This document shows positions 1 to 9,588 of a stretch of DNA of 64,000 nucleotides, in pieces. This stretch comes from Ruminococcaceae bacterium FB2012. Its GTDB lineage: Bacteria > Bacillota > Clostridia > Oscillospirales > Ruminococcaceae. A program made the translations under genes and the position numbers. Location of the stretch: positions 146,271 through 210,270 of the forward strand of contig FMXS01000006.1 in NCBI GenBank assembly GCA_900104495.1, given 5' to 3'. Position 1 is the first letter of the stretch. Each line of letters opens with the position of its first letter. A model generated the notes under the pieces. That model worked only from the letters and a program-made list of their open reading frames with translations, was not told where the DNA came from and ran no database searches.

Positions 1-1544
1 TTCTCGTCATAACTTATCCCGACAAGAAGGATATCCCCGAAGTAATTACTCAACACCGCCGGATAGTTTTTATCTCTGATCTGATTAATAGCAGTTTCGG
101 AGGACCTGTTCCATTTCAACTCAACGATCATTGCGGGGTAGGGCGTGGTTTTCTTCGGGATAAACACCACATCTGCCACTCCCTTGCCGCTTGGCAGTTC
201 TTCAAGCTTCATATATTTGTCCACACATACGATATAGGCATACTTTATTACCGCCCTTAATGCCTGTTCATTGTTGTAGAACTGCGGCGCATACTGCGAC
301 TGCCTTATCCGATCTATCGCCTCGGCAACTGCATCAGAGTTTTCCGTCAATGTATCCGAGAGCAGCTGCTCAGATGTTCTGATCAGCTCATTCAGCTTGG
401 TATGCTCCGATCTCTTTAACAGCCACTCAAATTCCTGCCGCACTTCGCTGTTGGGTATCGACACGGTATTATCGTCACGGTCATAAGACAAATAGCCGAG
501 ATGTATCAGTAGGGTTATAACATCGTCCTTTGAACCAAAGCTCTCAAAGTCGTTCTTAAAACCGTTGGTATCTACACTTACGGACTCACCTGCGATAAGT
601 CTTGCGACTGTTTCCTGCAAGCCGTCAAAATCCATTTCAACATAGTCCTTCAAAGCATCGGCCGCGGAAGTCTGTCTCCAGAATGATCTGAACTCTTTGT
701 AACTCACCGCGAGCATTACCGAATAGGGATTATATACCGAAGAACTGCTTCCGAAACGGTAACCGTCATACCAGGTCTTGGCGGTGGAGAAGTCCATAGA
801 ATACTGTTTGCAAAGCTGCTCAACCTCAGCCTCGGTAAAACCGAAATAGCTTGCATAAGGCCCAGGAGAAAGCACGGTGTATTCTCTGAAATCAGAGATC
901 GCAGACTGTGACCCGTCCTTTTTGATCGGAAGTATGCCCGTCATATATGCAGCTGCGATAACGTAGGGGGTTACATCATTGTTCTTGAAAAGTCCCCGCA
1001 GGAAATTTAGATAAGCGGTCTGAACTTCGTTATCGTTTTTTGCTTCTCTGATAAGAGCATCCCACTCGTCGATAATGAAAACGAATTCTCTGCCTGTGAT
1101 CTTCACACATTCAAGCAGACAGTCATTCAGCGCAGGGATACTTTCAAGCTGCGGAAAGGCGGATACGAGATCGTTTCTCAGCGCATTAACTATCATAGAC
1201 GGCACCTTTTTTATGCTCTCGCCGGACTCTTTGACAGCAGAAATAAAGCCTGTTACATCAAAGGCTATCACATTGTATTTGTTCAGATGCTTATCAAAAT
1301 CGGCACTCCTGCTTATTTCAAGCCCTTCAAACAGTGACCGCGAATCGCAGGAGCAGTCATAGTATGCACAAAGCATCTTGGCGGCAAAAGATTTGCCGAA
1401 ACGTCTCGGTCTGCTGATGCAGGTGAGATTATTTGCTTTATCTATAGTGTCGTTTACGCAGCTTATCAACCCTGATTTATCAACATATTTATCGTTCACG
1501 ATCTTGGCAAAAGCCTTATTACCGGGATTATAGTATTTGCCCAT
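1..1544 (-). CDS. AAA-ATPase-like protein with C-terminal PD-(D/E)XK nuclease-like domain (DUF1703 type), 3' end cut by the window
   Basis: The reading frame starts at the ATG at 1544 (MGKYYNPGNKAFAKI), eight bases after a GGAG, and runs without a stop through the window edge, so the C-terminus is missing. The N-terminal part has the family's P-loop-like segment (ISRPRRFGKS, about residues 40-50) and a Walker B-like VFIIDEWD. Near the end are GVADVVF and IVELKW, which fit the acidic and ExK residues of a PD-(D/E)XK fold. Proteins of this kind are abundant in Clostridia and Bacteroidetes, often in many copies, and are thought to act on nucleic acids, but no clear function is established. It is transcribed divergently from the DUF4143 ATPase at 2032, about 490 bases away. 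Family placement is secure, role unknown. Confidence 0.85.
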   Translation of the reverse strand, partial: MGKYYNPGNKAFAKIVNDKYVDKSGLISCVNDTIDKANNLTCISRPRRFGKSFAAKMLCAYYDCSCDSRSLFEGLEISRSADFDKHLNKYNVIAFDVTGFISAVKESGESIKKVPSMIVNALRNDLVSAFPQLESIPALNDCLLECVKITGREFVFIIDEWDALIREAKNDNEVQTAYLNFLRGLFKNNDVTPYVIAAAYMTGILPIKKDGSQSAISDFREYTVLSPGPYASYFGFTEAEVEQLCKQYSMDFSTAKTWYDGYRFGSSSSVYNPYSVMLAVSYKEFRSFWRQTSAADALKDYVEMDFDGLQETVARLIAGESVSVDTNGFKNDFESFGSKDDVITLLIHLGYLSYDRDDNTVSIPNSEVRQEFEWLLKRSEHTKLNELIRTSEQLLSDTLTENSDAVAEAIDRIRQSQYAPQFYNNEQALRAVIKYAYIVCVDKYMKLEELPSGKGVADVVFIPKKTTPYPAMIVELKWNRSSETAINQIRDKNYPAVLSNYFGDILLVGISYDE

Positions 1545-1956
1545 TATATCAGCTCCGTTTCTAAACTAACGGCTTATAACTATCCATATTATATTATAAC
1601 ACAGAATTATTATTTTGGCAATAGCTATCCGATCGTTTTATACCATCGCGTTCAGATTAAAAAAATCCGAATAGAATATCACTTCATCGGGGGAGCTCAG
1701 ATTTGACTACAAACATTTGTCATTATGGTTTGGACTTTTTTCTTCCGAACTCTATAATCTCAGCAGCCACTCCACAACATTCAGTGACTTTAAAGCACAA
1801 ACTTTCATTTTTGCAAAGTTTTTGCACCAAAATGCAGAAACTTCTGAGATAAATTCAACATCATTCGGGACAACCAAATAATGCTGTCGAATTAACGGCA
1901 ATGAAAAAGATCAATATCACATTTCCACAGCAATATTGGAAATATAATTCCAACTA
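1545..1956. other. Intergenic stretch between divergent ATPase genes
   Basis: AT-rich noncoding DNA of about 410 bases separating two divergent ATPase genes. No plausible gene, tRNA or strong terminator was recognised. The only clear signal is the promoter just after it at 1957-1985. Confidence 0.5.
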
Positions 1957-1985
1957 TTGACTTTTTGACTCGGATATGGTATAAT
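1957..1985 (+). promoter_or_regulatory. Promoter for the DUF4143 ATPase gene
   Basis: TTGACT at 1957-1962 and TATAAT at 1980-1985 with a 17-base spacer, a near-perfect vegetative promoter. A second TTGACT lies at 1965-1970 but is too close to the -10. The start codon follows 46 bases later. Confidence 0.8.
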
Positions 1986-2031
1986 ATTTCCAAGTCAGAA
2001 TATACTACTATCAAAAAGGAGATGCAATGCC

Positions 2032-3231
2032 ATGCTGATACAGAGAGAGGAATACCTGAACTTCCTGACGGATTGGAAAGACAAACAGGTAATCAAAGTC
2101 ATATCGGGAATAAGACGCTGCGGAAAATCAACTTTGTTTGAACTGTTCTGCCAAAAGCTGATAAGTGACGGTGTGCAGCCCGAGCAGATCATAATGCTGA
2201 ATTTTGAAGATGCCGAATACGAAGAACTGTGCGACTGCAAAATTCTTTATGAGCATATCAAAGCTAAACTGCTTCCCGATAAGATGAATTACATTTTCCT
2301 TGATGAGATACAGCACGTCCCTGATTTTCAAAAGGCCGTTGACAGCCTGTTTATAAAGAAAAACACCGACGTTTATATCACAGGCTCCAATGCCTATTTC
2401 ATGTCCGGCGAGCTTGCAACTCTTCTTTCGGGCAGATATGTCGAACTGAAAATGCTGCCTCTTTCCTTCAAAGAATACGTAAGTGCTTTTGATGACAACA
2501 GACCTCTTGACGAGCTGTACAAGAACTATGTCTATAACAGCTCGTTCCCTTACACCTTGGAACTCGGCAGCCGACGAAATATCCATGCATATTTGGACGG
2601 GTTGTTCAATACGATAGTTCTAAACGACATCGTCCAGCGCCAAAAGGTACAGGACCCGCTTATGCTGAAAAGCGTAATAAAATTCATGTTTGACAATATC
2701 GGCAACCCCATTACCGCAAAAAAGATCGCAGATACGATGACAAACAAGGGCAGGAAGATATCCAATCATACAGTTGAAAACTATCTTGAGGGCCTGACCG
2801 ACAGCTTGCTGATGTACAGAGTGAGCAGGTACGATATAAAAGGCAAGGAATATCTGCAGATCCTCGATAAATATTATGTGGCCGATATAGGGCTGAGGTA
2901 TTATCTGCTCGGAACGGCTAATGCGGATATGGGACACATACTGGAAAATGTGGTGTATCTTGAACTTATCCGCAGAGGATACACCGTATTTGTCGGCAAA
3001 AACGGCAGTTCCGAGGTGGACTTTGTGGCTCAAGACATTGACGGAAACACTGAATACTATCAGGTGTCCTGGTCTGTAAGAGATGAACAGACGCTTAAAA
3101 GAGAACTGAATGCTCTGGAAAGCATTCAGGATCATAACACTAAGATCTTATTAACAATGGATAATGACCCGCCGGTATCGTATAACGGGATAAAACAGAA
3201 ATATGTTTTGGAGTGGCTGATTGGGAAATAA
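2032..3231 (+). CDS. AAA-family ATPase with DUF4143 C-terminal domain
   Basis: A 399-residue protein of the AAA_14/DUF4143 group. The Walker A motif is GIRRCGKST (about residues 26-34) and the Walker B is YIFLDEIQHV (about 85-95). A TGSNAYFMSGELATLLSGR segment is the usual sensor region of this family. The C-terminal third, including SSEVDFVAQD, matches the DUF4143 domain, which contains PD-(D/E)XK-like residues. The start at 2032 is the only in-frame ATG after AAGGAG: the nearer ATG at 2027 is followed at once by a stop. These proteins are common in anaerobes, frequently in multiple copies, and their biological job is not settled. It has its own promoter and points away from the polysaccharide locus. 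Confidence 0.9.
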   Translation: MLIQREEYLNFLTDWKDKQVIKVISGIRRCGKSTLFELFCQKLISDGVQPEQIIMLNFEDAEYEELCDCKILYEHIKAKLLPDKMNYIFLDEIQHVPDFQKAVDSLFIKKNTDVYITGSNAYFMSGELATLLSGRYVELKMLPLSFKEYVSAFDDNRPLDELYKNYVYNSSFPYTLELGSRRNIHAYLDGLFNTIVLNDIVQRQKVQDPLMLKSVIKFMFDNIGNPITAKKIADTMTNKGRKISNHTVENYLEGLTDSLLMYRVSRYDIKGKEYLQILDKYYVADIGLRYYLLGTANADMGHILENVVYLELIRRGYTVFVGKNGSSEVDFVAQDIDGNTEYYQVSWSVRDEQTLKRELNALESIQDHNTKILLTMDNDPPVSYNGIKQKYVLEWLIGK

Positions 3232-3303
3232 GGATAGATGTATATTTCGGCCTGACTTTGCGTGTAGAAACTGCGTGAACCGAGGATGCGGCGGGGAAGG
3301 GTA

Positions 3304-4446
3304 TTATTTCAATTTGAGCAGGGTCTTGATTTCGGTCAGGATCCTGCTTTTGCTTTTGTAGAGGCTGTGGAATAGTCTGTAGAATGGGAGTACTGGTAAT
3401 AGGAGCTTGTGTTCGTAGAAGAAAGGGTACTGTGCTTTATAGGCTCTGTATTGAGGATTGTTTTTTCTGAACGGGACGAAAATTCTGTCGAGAGCATATT
3501 TCCATTTTGCAGATTGATTACCGCCTAGCTTGCGAACTTTGTTATTAACAGAGTTTTCAGTAGTTCCGTAGGTGCCGGAAAAGATATAATAATCAAGGAA
3601 CAATTTCTCATCATTATTTAGCTTTTCACCGCGAAACAGCTTTTCAGCAAGATTCCTGCTTTTCTTCTCATACTCAAGCAAACCAAGTTTTTTCAACTTT
3701 GAACGAAGATACTCCCAATCAAGGGTTTCACCAAATCTATTGATAAGCACATATGTATCGACAAGATTGCGAAGTCCTGTCCCACTGCTTGAGTAGTGTT
3801 TATACTCGTGAGCTTTGATGTATAAATAATAATCCTCATTGGAGAAGTGCCGCCCATATTTGCTGCCTTTATCCGGAATAAGGTCTTTATCAATATCCTT
3901 AAAATAGCAGTATAATGAATCTTTCGAGTCTTCTTCAAATAATGAAACGTGCATCTGAAAATTGCATATAGGTTCTTTAAAGTACACATCATGCTTACTC
4001 TTATCATATTGCTCGACCTTAAAGCCACACGACAGCATAATGTCTTTAATATCCTTCTGCCGAGTTTTATCAATTAGAAAATCATTGTCTGCCATTTGGC
4101 GCATACCAATGGCGGGATAGTACTCCTTGAGAATTATTCCTTTTAAAGGCATATACCATATCTCGGCTTTTTCAAACTCGGAAAAAACACGCTCACGTTC
4201 TGAATCGAGAATAATCGTTTTTCTGATAGATCTGTTCTTCTCGTCCTCAAAGTCTTTATTATATATCCCAGCTGACTCCAGCGCATAAGCCGCAATAGCC
4301 GTCAGTGAGTGCGCCTTAGCCACTGCAAAAACGCCCGACAAGTCCATCTTATCGAGCTTTGTTTTTGCAGGGATTTTGTTGTTCAGCACACATCTGATCA
4401 GGTAGATCAGATAGTATGCGTTTTGCTTGTAAGTGTGCTTGTCCAT
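3304..4446 (-). CDS. Nucleotidyltransferase-family protein (NTP_transf_5 type)
   Basis: A 380-residue protein with the NTP_transf_5 pattern: MPLKGIILKEYYP (about residues 98-110), then MRQMADNDFLID, where the acidic residues correspond to the metal-binding pair of the nucleotidyltransferase fold. The remainder is helical and basic at the C-terminus. Members are frequently found inside capsule and exopolysaccharide clusters, though substrates are mostly unknown. It begins 11 bases after the ugd gene at 4458 on the same strand and is probably the last gene of the polysaccharide operon. The start has a GGAG about seven bases upstream. The family is reasonably clear, the reaction is inferred only as nucleotidyl transfer. 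Confidence 0.75.
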   Translation of the reverse strand: MDKHTYKQNAYYLIYLIRCVLNNKIPAKTKLDKMDLSGVFAVAKAHSLTAIAAYALESAGIYNKDFEDEKNRSIRKTIILDSERERVFSEFEKAEIWYMPLKGIILKEYYPAIGMRQMADNDFLIDKTRQKDIKDIMLSCGFKVEQYDKSKHDVYFKEPICNFQMHVSLFEEDSKDSLYCYFKDIDKDLIPDKGSKYGRHFSNEDYYLYIKAHEYKHYSSSGTGLRNLVDTYVLINRFGETLDWEYLRSKLKKLGLLEYEKKSRNLAEKLFRGEKLNNDEKLFLDYYIFSGTYGTTENSVNNKVRKLGGNQSAKWKYALDRIFVPFRKNNPQYRAYKAQYPFFYEHKLLLPVLPFYRLFHSLYKSKSRILTEIKTLLKLK

Positions 4447-4457
4447 TTGGGCTCCAA

Positions 4458-5687
4458 TCAGTCTCTCCTGAACAAATCTCTCGTATAAACCTTCTCCTCG
4501 ACATCACCGAGAACATCGGCATCAAATCTGTTTGCAAGAATAACATCGCTGTCAGCCTTGAACTTTGCAAGATCGTTCACGACCTTGTTGCCGAAGAACT
4601 CGCTGCCGTCTTCAAGAGTGGGCTCGTAAATGATTATCGGGATGCCGTTGCTGCGGATGTGCTTCATAACGTCCTGTATCGCAGAAGCGCGGAAGTTATC
4701 GCTGTTTGACTTCATCGTCAGACGGTATACACCGACAACCTTCGGGTTCTTTGCCATGATCTGGTCAGCGATGAATTCCTTTCTTACCACGTTGGACTCA
4801 ACGACAGCCTTGATCATAGTCTGCGGAACGTCCTTGTAGTTTGCAAGCAGCTGCTTGGTGTCCTTGGGCAGACAATAACCGCCGTAGCCGAATGACGGAT
4901 TGTTATAGTGTCCGCCGATACGGGGATCCATGCAGACGCCGTCAATTATCATCTGTGTATCGAGGCCCTTTGTCTGAGCGTAAGTGTCCAGTTCGTTGAA
5001 ATAAGATACACGGACAGCAAGATATGTATTTGCAAACAGCTTGATAGCCTCGGCTTCGGTGAGATGTGCGATAAGAATGGGAATATTCTGCGGCTCAGTA
5101 CCGGCTCTCTCCTCTTCGGCTCTTGCACCTTCGAGGAGCAGTTCAGCAAACTTCTGAGCCTCTGCCTTCTGAGTATCATCACAGCCAACTACGATACGGC
5201 TCGGATGCAGATTATCATAAAGAGCCTTGCTTTCGCGGAGAAATTCGGGGCTGAAAATGATGTTGTTCACGCCATATTTTTCTCTCACGCTTGCGGTATA
5301 TCCCACTGGGATAGTGGACTTGATGACCATCATAACGTTGGGGTTCACTTTCAGCGTCCACTCGATAGCGTCCTCAACGGCACTGGTATCGAAGAAGTGA
5401 TGCTCGTCGTCATAGTTTGTGGGAGTGGCAATGATAACCAGCTCTGCGGATTTGTAGGCAGCTTCCTTATCGGTTGTGGTGTGGAGGTTCAGCGTGCGCT
5501 TACCCTCACGAGCCTCTTTGAAGAAACGCTCGATCACATCGTCCTGGATAGGACTAATAAACTGATTGAGTCTCTCGACCTTTTTCTTGGTGGTGGTGAT
5601 TGCAGTGACCTCGTGCTTCTGTGCGAGCAGAACAGCAAGTGAAAGTCCAACATATCCAACGCCTGCAACTGTGATTTTCATTTTCAA
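4458..5687 (-). CDS. ugd: UDP-glucose 6-dehydrogenase, copy 1
   Basis: A 409-residue nucleotide-sugar dehydrogenase predicted to oxidise UDP-glucose to UDP-glucuronate with two NAD+. It has an N-terminal Rossmann motif GVGYVGLSLAV, the middle-domain SPEFLRESKAL segment, and the catalytic cysteine in FGYGGYCLPKDTK (about residue 250). Its length fits the short Ugd form of about 390-420 residues. It has a strong GGGGAGG ribosome binding site. Directly upstream (9-base gap) is a second, very similar gene at 5696-6934, so the pair looks like a tandem duplication. It sits at the tail of the sugar-nucleotide block of the polysaccharide operon. UDP-glucose is the likely substrate, but another UDP-hexose cannot be excluded. 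Confidence 0.9.
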   Translation of the reverse strand: MKMKITVAGVGYVGLSLAVLLAQKHEVTAITTTKKKVERLNQFISPIQDDVIERFFKEAREGKRTLNLHTTTDKEAAYKSAELVIIATPTNYDDEHHFFDTSAVEDAIEWTLKVNPNVMMVIKSTIPVGYTASVREKYGVNNIIFSPEFLRESKALYDNLHPSRIVVGCDDTQKAEAQKFAELLLEGARAEEERAGTEPQNIPILIAHLTEAEAIKLFANTYLAVRVSYFNELDTYAQTKGLDTQMIIDGVCMDPRIGGHYNNPSFGYGGYCLPKDTKQLLANYKDVPQTMIKAVVESNVVRKEFIADQIMAKNPKVVGVYRLTMKSNSDNFRASAIQDVMKHIRSNGIPIIIYEPTLEDGSEFFGNKVVNDLAKFKADSDVILANRFDADVLGDVEEKVYTRDLFRRD

Positions 5688-5695
5688 ACCTCCCC

Positions 5696-6934
5696 TTAAT
5701 CTCTTCTGAAAAGGTCACGGGTGTAAACCTTATCCTGCACATCATCAAGACACGGATCGTATCTGTTTGCGATGATCGCGTGACTTCTCTTCTTGAACTC
5801 ATCGAGATCATTTACGACCTTGCTTCCGAAGAAAGTGCTGCCGTTTTCAAGCGTCGGCTCGTAAACAATAACGATTGCACCCTTAGCCTTGATGCGTTTC
5901 ATAACACCCTGAATGGAACTCTGACGGAAGTTATCACTGTTGGATTTCATCGTCAAACGGTAAACTCCGATAACACATTCTTTTTCATCAGCAGCACTGT
6001 AATCACCGCGATTATAGTAATCGTAATAGCCCGCCATATGGAGAACACGGTCGGCAATAAAGTCCTTACGAGTGCGGTTCGACTGTACAATAGCCGTCAT
6101 CATATCCTGCGGGACATCGGCATAGTTTGCAAGCAGCTGCTTGGTATCCTTCGGCAGACAATAACCACCGTAACCAAATGAAGGATTGTTATAGTGACTG
6201 CCAATACGAGGATCAAGACATACACCGTTGATTATCGCTTGAGTGTCGAGGCCCTTCATTTCGGCATAAGTATCAAGCTCGTTGAAATAACTTACACGCA
6301 GCGCAAGATATGTATTTGCGAACAGCTTAACTGCCTCGGCCTCAGTAAAGCCCATAAAGAGAGTTTCGATGTTTTCCTTGATCGCACCCTGCTGGAGCAG
6401 TCCTGCGAATGTGTGAGCAGCTTCAACGAGTTTTTCATCTTCAAGGTCTGTTCCTACAATGATTCTACTCGGATATAGGTTGTCATACAGCGCCTTGCTC
6501 TCGCGGAGAAACTCAGGGCTGAAAATGATGTTCTTGGTGTTGAATCTCTCACGAACACTCTTGGTATATCCAACGGGAATCGTCGATTTAATGACCATTA
6601 TCGCATTGGGATTAACTTTGAGAACAAGCTCGATAACTGCCTCAACTGCGCTGCAATCGAAAAAGTTTTTCTTTGGATCGTAGTTCGTCGGCGCAGCGAT
6701 AACTATGAAATCAGCGTCCTTGTATGCGCTCTCACCATCAAGAGTTGCGGTCAGATCAAGCTCCTTTTCGGTAAGATATTTCTCGATGTACTCGTCCTGA
6801 ATAGGCGATTTTTTGTTGTTGATAAGCTCGACCTTTTCGGGGATTATGTCAACGGCTGTGACTTTGTTGTGCTGTGCGAGCAATACCGCCAGCGAAAGGC
6901 CGACATATCCTGTGCCTGCTACTGCGATGTTCAT
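5696..6934 (-). CDS. ugd: UDP-glucose 6-dehydrogenase, copy 2
   Basis: A 412-residue paralogue of the gene at 4458, with the same Rossmann start GTGYVGLSLAV, the same SPEFLRESKALYDNLYPSR segment and the same catalytic-Cys motif FGYGGYCLPKDTK. It differs mainly by an insert around residues 305-318 (GYYDYYNRGDYSAADE) before the GVYRLTMKSNSDNFR segment that both copies share. The ribosome binding site GGAGGA is six bases before the ATG. Both copies keep all key residues, so neither looks like a pseudogene. Two functional copies could raise UDP-glucuronate supply or have split substrate preference. The gene lies 18 bases downstream of wecB in the same operon. Confidence 0.9.
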   Translation of the reverse strand: MNIAVAGTGYVGLSLAVLLAQHNKVTAVDIIPEKVELINNKKSPIQDEYIEKYLTEKELDLTATLDGESAYKDADFIVIAAPTNYDPKKNFFDCSAVEAVIELVLKVNPNAIMVIKSTIPVGYTKSVRERFNTKNIIFSPEFLRESKALYDNLYPSRIIVGTDLEDEKLVEAAHTFAGLLQQGAIKENIETLFMGFTEAEAVKLFANTYLALRVSYFNELDTYAEMKGLDTQAIINGVCLDPRIGSHYNNPSFGYGGYCLPKDTKQLLANYADVPQDMMTAIVQSNRTRKDFIADRVLHMAGYYDYYNRGDYSAADEKECVIGVYRLTMKSNSDNFRQSSIQGVMKRIKAKGAIVIVYEPTLENGSTFFGSKVVNDLDEFKKRSHAIIANRYDPCLDDVQDKVYTRDLFRRD

Positions 6935-6952
6935 TATATTCCTCCAAATATT

Positions 6953-8071
6953 CTATTTGGCCACCCAAGGCTCATACTCACCAAACTCAAGAATATCCGC
7001 AATCCTCTTACAAGCATGACCATCACCGTAAGGATTGCAAGCATGGCTCATTGAATCATAAGCCTCCTGATTCTCAAGCAGTTCCTTGAAGTTCTGATAG
7101 ATTGTTTCTTCATCCGTTCCGACTAGTCTGAGAGTGCCTGCCTTAACTCCTTCGGGGCGCTCAGTAGTATCTCTCATAACAAGCACAGGCTTGCCATAGC
7201 TCGGACACTCCTCCTGAATACCGCCGGAATCGGTCAGACAGAGATGACACCTCGCTTCAAAGTTATGACAGTCAAAAACCTCAATAGGTTCTATGATATG
7301 TATCTGCTTGCAGTCGCCAAGTTCTTCATCGGCTGCCTGACGGACAACAGGATTCATATGTATCGGATAAATTGCCTTACATTCGGGATGCTCGTCAAGT
7401 ACACGGCGAATAGCTCTGAACATATGATGCATAGGCTCACCAAGATTCTCACGTCTGTGAGCAGTAATGAATATCAGCTTTCCATCACCAACCCATTCAA
7501 GCTCGTGGTGAGTATAATTCTCTTTGACAGTATGCTGCATCGCATCAATGACAGTGTTTCCGGTTATGTAGATACTTGACGAATTCTTACCCTCGCGGAT
7601 AAGATTATCGGCTGCAAGTTGCGTCGGCGCAAAATTATACTTGCTGATTATTCCGACAGCCTGACGGTTGAACTCCTCCGGATAAGGGCTGTAGATATTG
7701 TATGTGCGCAGACCGGCTTCAACGTGTCCGACAGGAATCTGAAGATAGAAACAGGCAAGCGCGGTAACAAACGTGGTCGAGGTATCACCGTGTACAAGAA
7801 CCACATCCGGCTTTTCCTTTTCAAGGATCTCCTTGATGTGATTAAGTATGTTTGCGGTGATGTCAAAAAGCGTCTGCTTGTCCTTCATAATATTGAGATC
7901 ATAATCGGGAACAACGCCGAACGTTTCAAGAACCTGATCAAGCATCTGACGATGCTGAGCTGTTACGCAGACAACGGTTTGAAGACCTTTTCTTGTTTTC
8001 AGCTCATTTACGAGCGGACACATTTTTATTGCTTCGGGGCGTGTGCCGAAGACAAGCATTATTTTTTTCAT
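6953..8071 (-). CDS. wecB: UDP-N-acetylglucosamine 2-epimerase (non-hydrolysing)
   Basis: A 372-residue GT-B fold epimerase interconverting UDP-GlcNAc and UDP-ManNAc. It starts with the typical VFGTRPEAIKMCPLV and contains VHGDTSTTF, GHVEAGLRT, TAHRRENLG and TDSGGIQEE, all diagnostic of WecB/MnaA. Its length matches the family (about 370-390). Together with the UDP-ManNAc dehydrogenase at 19837 in the same locus it would supply UDP-ManNAcA for the surface polysaccharide. In Gram-positive bacteria the same enzyme can also serve teichoic acid linkage synthesis, so the role need not be restricted to this locus. Confidence 0.93.
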   Translation of the reverse strand: MKKIMLVFGTRPEAIKMCPLVNELKTRKGLQTVVCVTAQHRQMLDQVLETFGVVPDYDLNIMKDKQTLFDITANILNHIKEILEKEKPDVVLVHGDTSTTFVTALACFYLQIPVGHVEAGLRTYNIYSPYPEEFNRQAVGIISKYNFAPTQLAADNLIREGKNSSSIYITGNTVIDAMQHTVKENYTHHELEWVGDGKLIFITAHRRENLGEPMHHMFRAIRRVLDEHPECKAIYPIHMNPVVRQAADEELGDCKQIHIIEPIEVFDCHNFEARCHLCLTDSGGIQEECPSYGKPVLVMRDTTERPEGVKAGTLRLVGTDEETIYQNFKELLENQEAYDSMSHACNPYGDGHACKRIADILEFGEYEPWVAK

Positions 8072-8082
8072 ATCAACAATCC

Positions 8083-8691
8083 TTAAAACTTAAATGTATC
8101 TTTTATCCCGCTCCACTTTGTATCCTTCTCGGAAAAGTTAAGCGCAGTTCCATCAGTAAGTGTATACCCCTCTGGATCAGCGGACCCTTTATACTCCCCA
8201 ACAACCTCCGGCCACTCGATCCCAATCTCCGGATCATTCCAAGCCAAGCCGCCTTCATCATTCGGATGATAGAAATCATCGCACTTGTAGCAGAACTCAG
8301 CAATATCCGAAAGTACAAGAAAGCCGTGAGCGAAGCCCTTCGGGATAAGAAACTGCTTTTTATTTTCCTCGGTCAGCTCAACGCCGAACCATTTACCGTA
8401 TGTAGCACTTCCGCTGCGAAGATCAACTGCAACATCAAAAACTCTGCCTTTGATTACGCGAACAAGCTTTGTCTGCGGGTACTGTTTCTGAAAGTGGAGC
8501 CCGCGAAGAACTCCTTTTGTCGAGCAGCTCTGATTGTCCTGAACAAAAGTGATGTTCAACCCGGCTTCTTCCATATCGCGCTGATTGTAGGTCTCCATAA
8601 AATATCCTCGGCTGTCACCATGAACTGCGGGGGTTATTACGCACAGTCCTTCGATGCCGCCAACGTTTTTCTCTACCGTGATCTGTCCCAT
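8083..8691 (-). CDS. rfbC: dTDP-4-dehydrorhamnose 3,5-epimerase
   Basis: A 202-residue RmlC-type cupin that epimerises dTDP-4-keto-6-deoxyglucose at C3 and C5. Motifs include DSRGYFMETYN, FVQDNQSCS, GVLRGLHFQ (catalytic His in RGLHFQ) and RVFDVAVDLR. The frame could begin at 8736, but the ATG at 8691 is chosen because it follows AAAGGAG and overlaps the rfbD stop as TAATG, indicating translational coupling. It is the third step of dTDP-L-rhamnose synthesis, encoded immediately after rfbD. Confidence 0.93.
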   Translation of the reverse strand: MGQITVEKNVGGIEGLCVITPAVHGDSRGYFMETYNQRDMEEAGLNITFVQDNQSCSTKGVLRGLHFQKQYPQTKLVRVIKGRVFDVAVDLRSGSATYGKWFGVELTEENKKQFLIPKGFAHGFLVLSDIAEFCYKCDDFYHPNDEGGLAWNDPEIGIEWPEVVGEYKGSADPEGYTLTDGTALNFSEKDTKWSGIKDTFKF

Positions 8692-9581
8692 TAGAATTCT
8701 ATCTCCTTTAAATATCTTGCAAGTGCATCCTGCCAAGTCGGCAACAGTATAAATCCGGTGTCCGATAATTTGGACTTATCCAGTCTGCTGTTGAACGGTC
8801 TTGCAGCTTTGCTCAAACCATACTCTGCAGTAGTCACAGGAGTGACCTTCGTCGTGTAGCCCGCCTGCTTGAATATCTCACAAGTAAAGTCGTACCAACT
8901 GATATATCCGCCCTCGTTGGTCGCGTGATAGTATCCGTACTTGTCAGTCTCGGCCATATCAACGAGAAGCCTTGCAAGGTCATAGGTATATGTCGGAGTG
9001 CCGATCTGATCGTTTACGACTCTGACCTCCGGATACTTCTTCCCGACATTCAGCATAGTCTTGATGAAGTTTTTGCCGTTCTTGCCGAACACCCAAGCTA
9101 TGCGGACTATGTAATACTTATCAAGTGTTCTCGCAACCGCAAGCTCACCTTCAAGTTTAGACTTGCCATACACACAAAGCGGAGCATAGTTTTTCTCATC
9201 CGGCTGCCAAGGACGCTCACCCTGACCGTCAAATACATAGTCTGTGGAGATATAGATCATTTTGCAGTCAATAGCTTTGCAAGCCTCCGCGATGTTTTTA
9301 GTTCCGTCACGGTTTATTGCAAAGACCCTCTGCTGTTTTTCTTCATCTTCGGCTGCATCAACAGCAGTCCAAGCAGCGCAATGAATTACTGCGTCGGGCT
9401 TGATATCAGCTATCGCTTTCAGAACAGCCTCTTTATCGGTGATATCAAGTTTTATGTACTCAAAATCCTGTGGGATACTGTCAAGAATATCGCTCCCGAC
9501 AGCCGTATGTCCACGCTTTATGAGCTCGTTCATAACGTCATATCCAAGCTGACCGCCCACACCTGTTACAAATACTTTCAT
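8691..9581 (-). CDS. rfbD: dTDP-4-dehydrorhamnose reductase
   Basis: A 296-residue short-chain reductase (RmlD family) that reduces dTDP-4-keto-L-rhamnose to dTDP-L-rhamnose with NAD(P)H. The nucleotide-binding motif is GVGGQLGYDV at the N-terminus. The catalytic pair appears as STDYVFDG and YGKSKLEGE (Tyr-x3-Lys), and WVFGKNGKNF follows as in the family. Length is typical. It forms a tight block with rfbB upstream (7-base gap) and rfbC downstream (TAATG overlap). Confidence 0.93.
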   Translation of the reverse strand: MKVFVTGVGGQLGYDVMNELIKRGHTAVGSDILDSIPQDFEYIKLDITDKEAVLKAIADIKPDAVIHCAAWTAVDAAEDEEKQQRVFAINRDGTKNIAEACKAIDCKMIYISTDYVFDGQGERPWQPDEKNYAPLCVYGKSKLEGELAVARTLDKYYIVRIAWVFGKNGKNFIKTMLNVGKKYPEVRVVNDQIGTPTYTYDLARLLVDMAETDKYGYYHATNEGGYISWYDFTCEIFKQAGYTTKVTPVTTAEYGLSKAARPFNSRLDKSKLSDTGFILLPTWQDALARYLKEIEF

Positions 9582-9588
9582 AGCTCAC

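Noticed and set aside
2128..3135. Several minus-strand frames opposite the DUF4143 ATPase
   Set aside because: They are shadows of a gene with intact Walker motifs and promoter.
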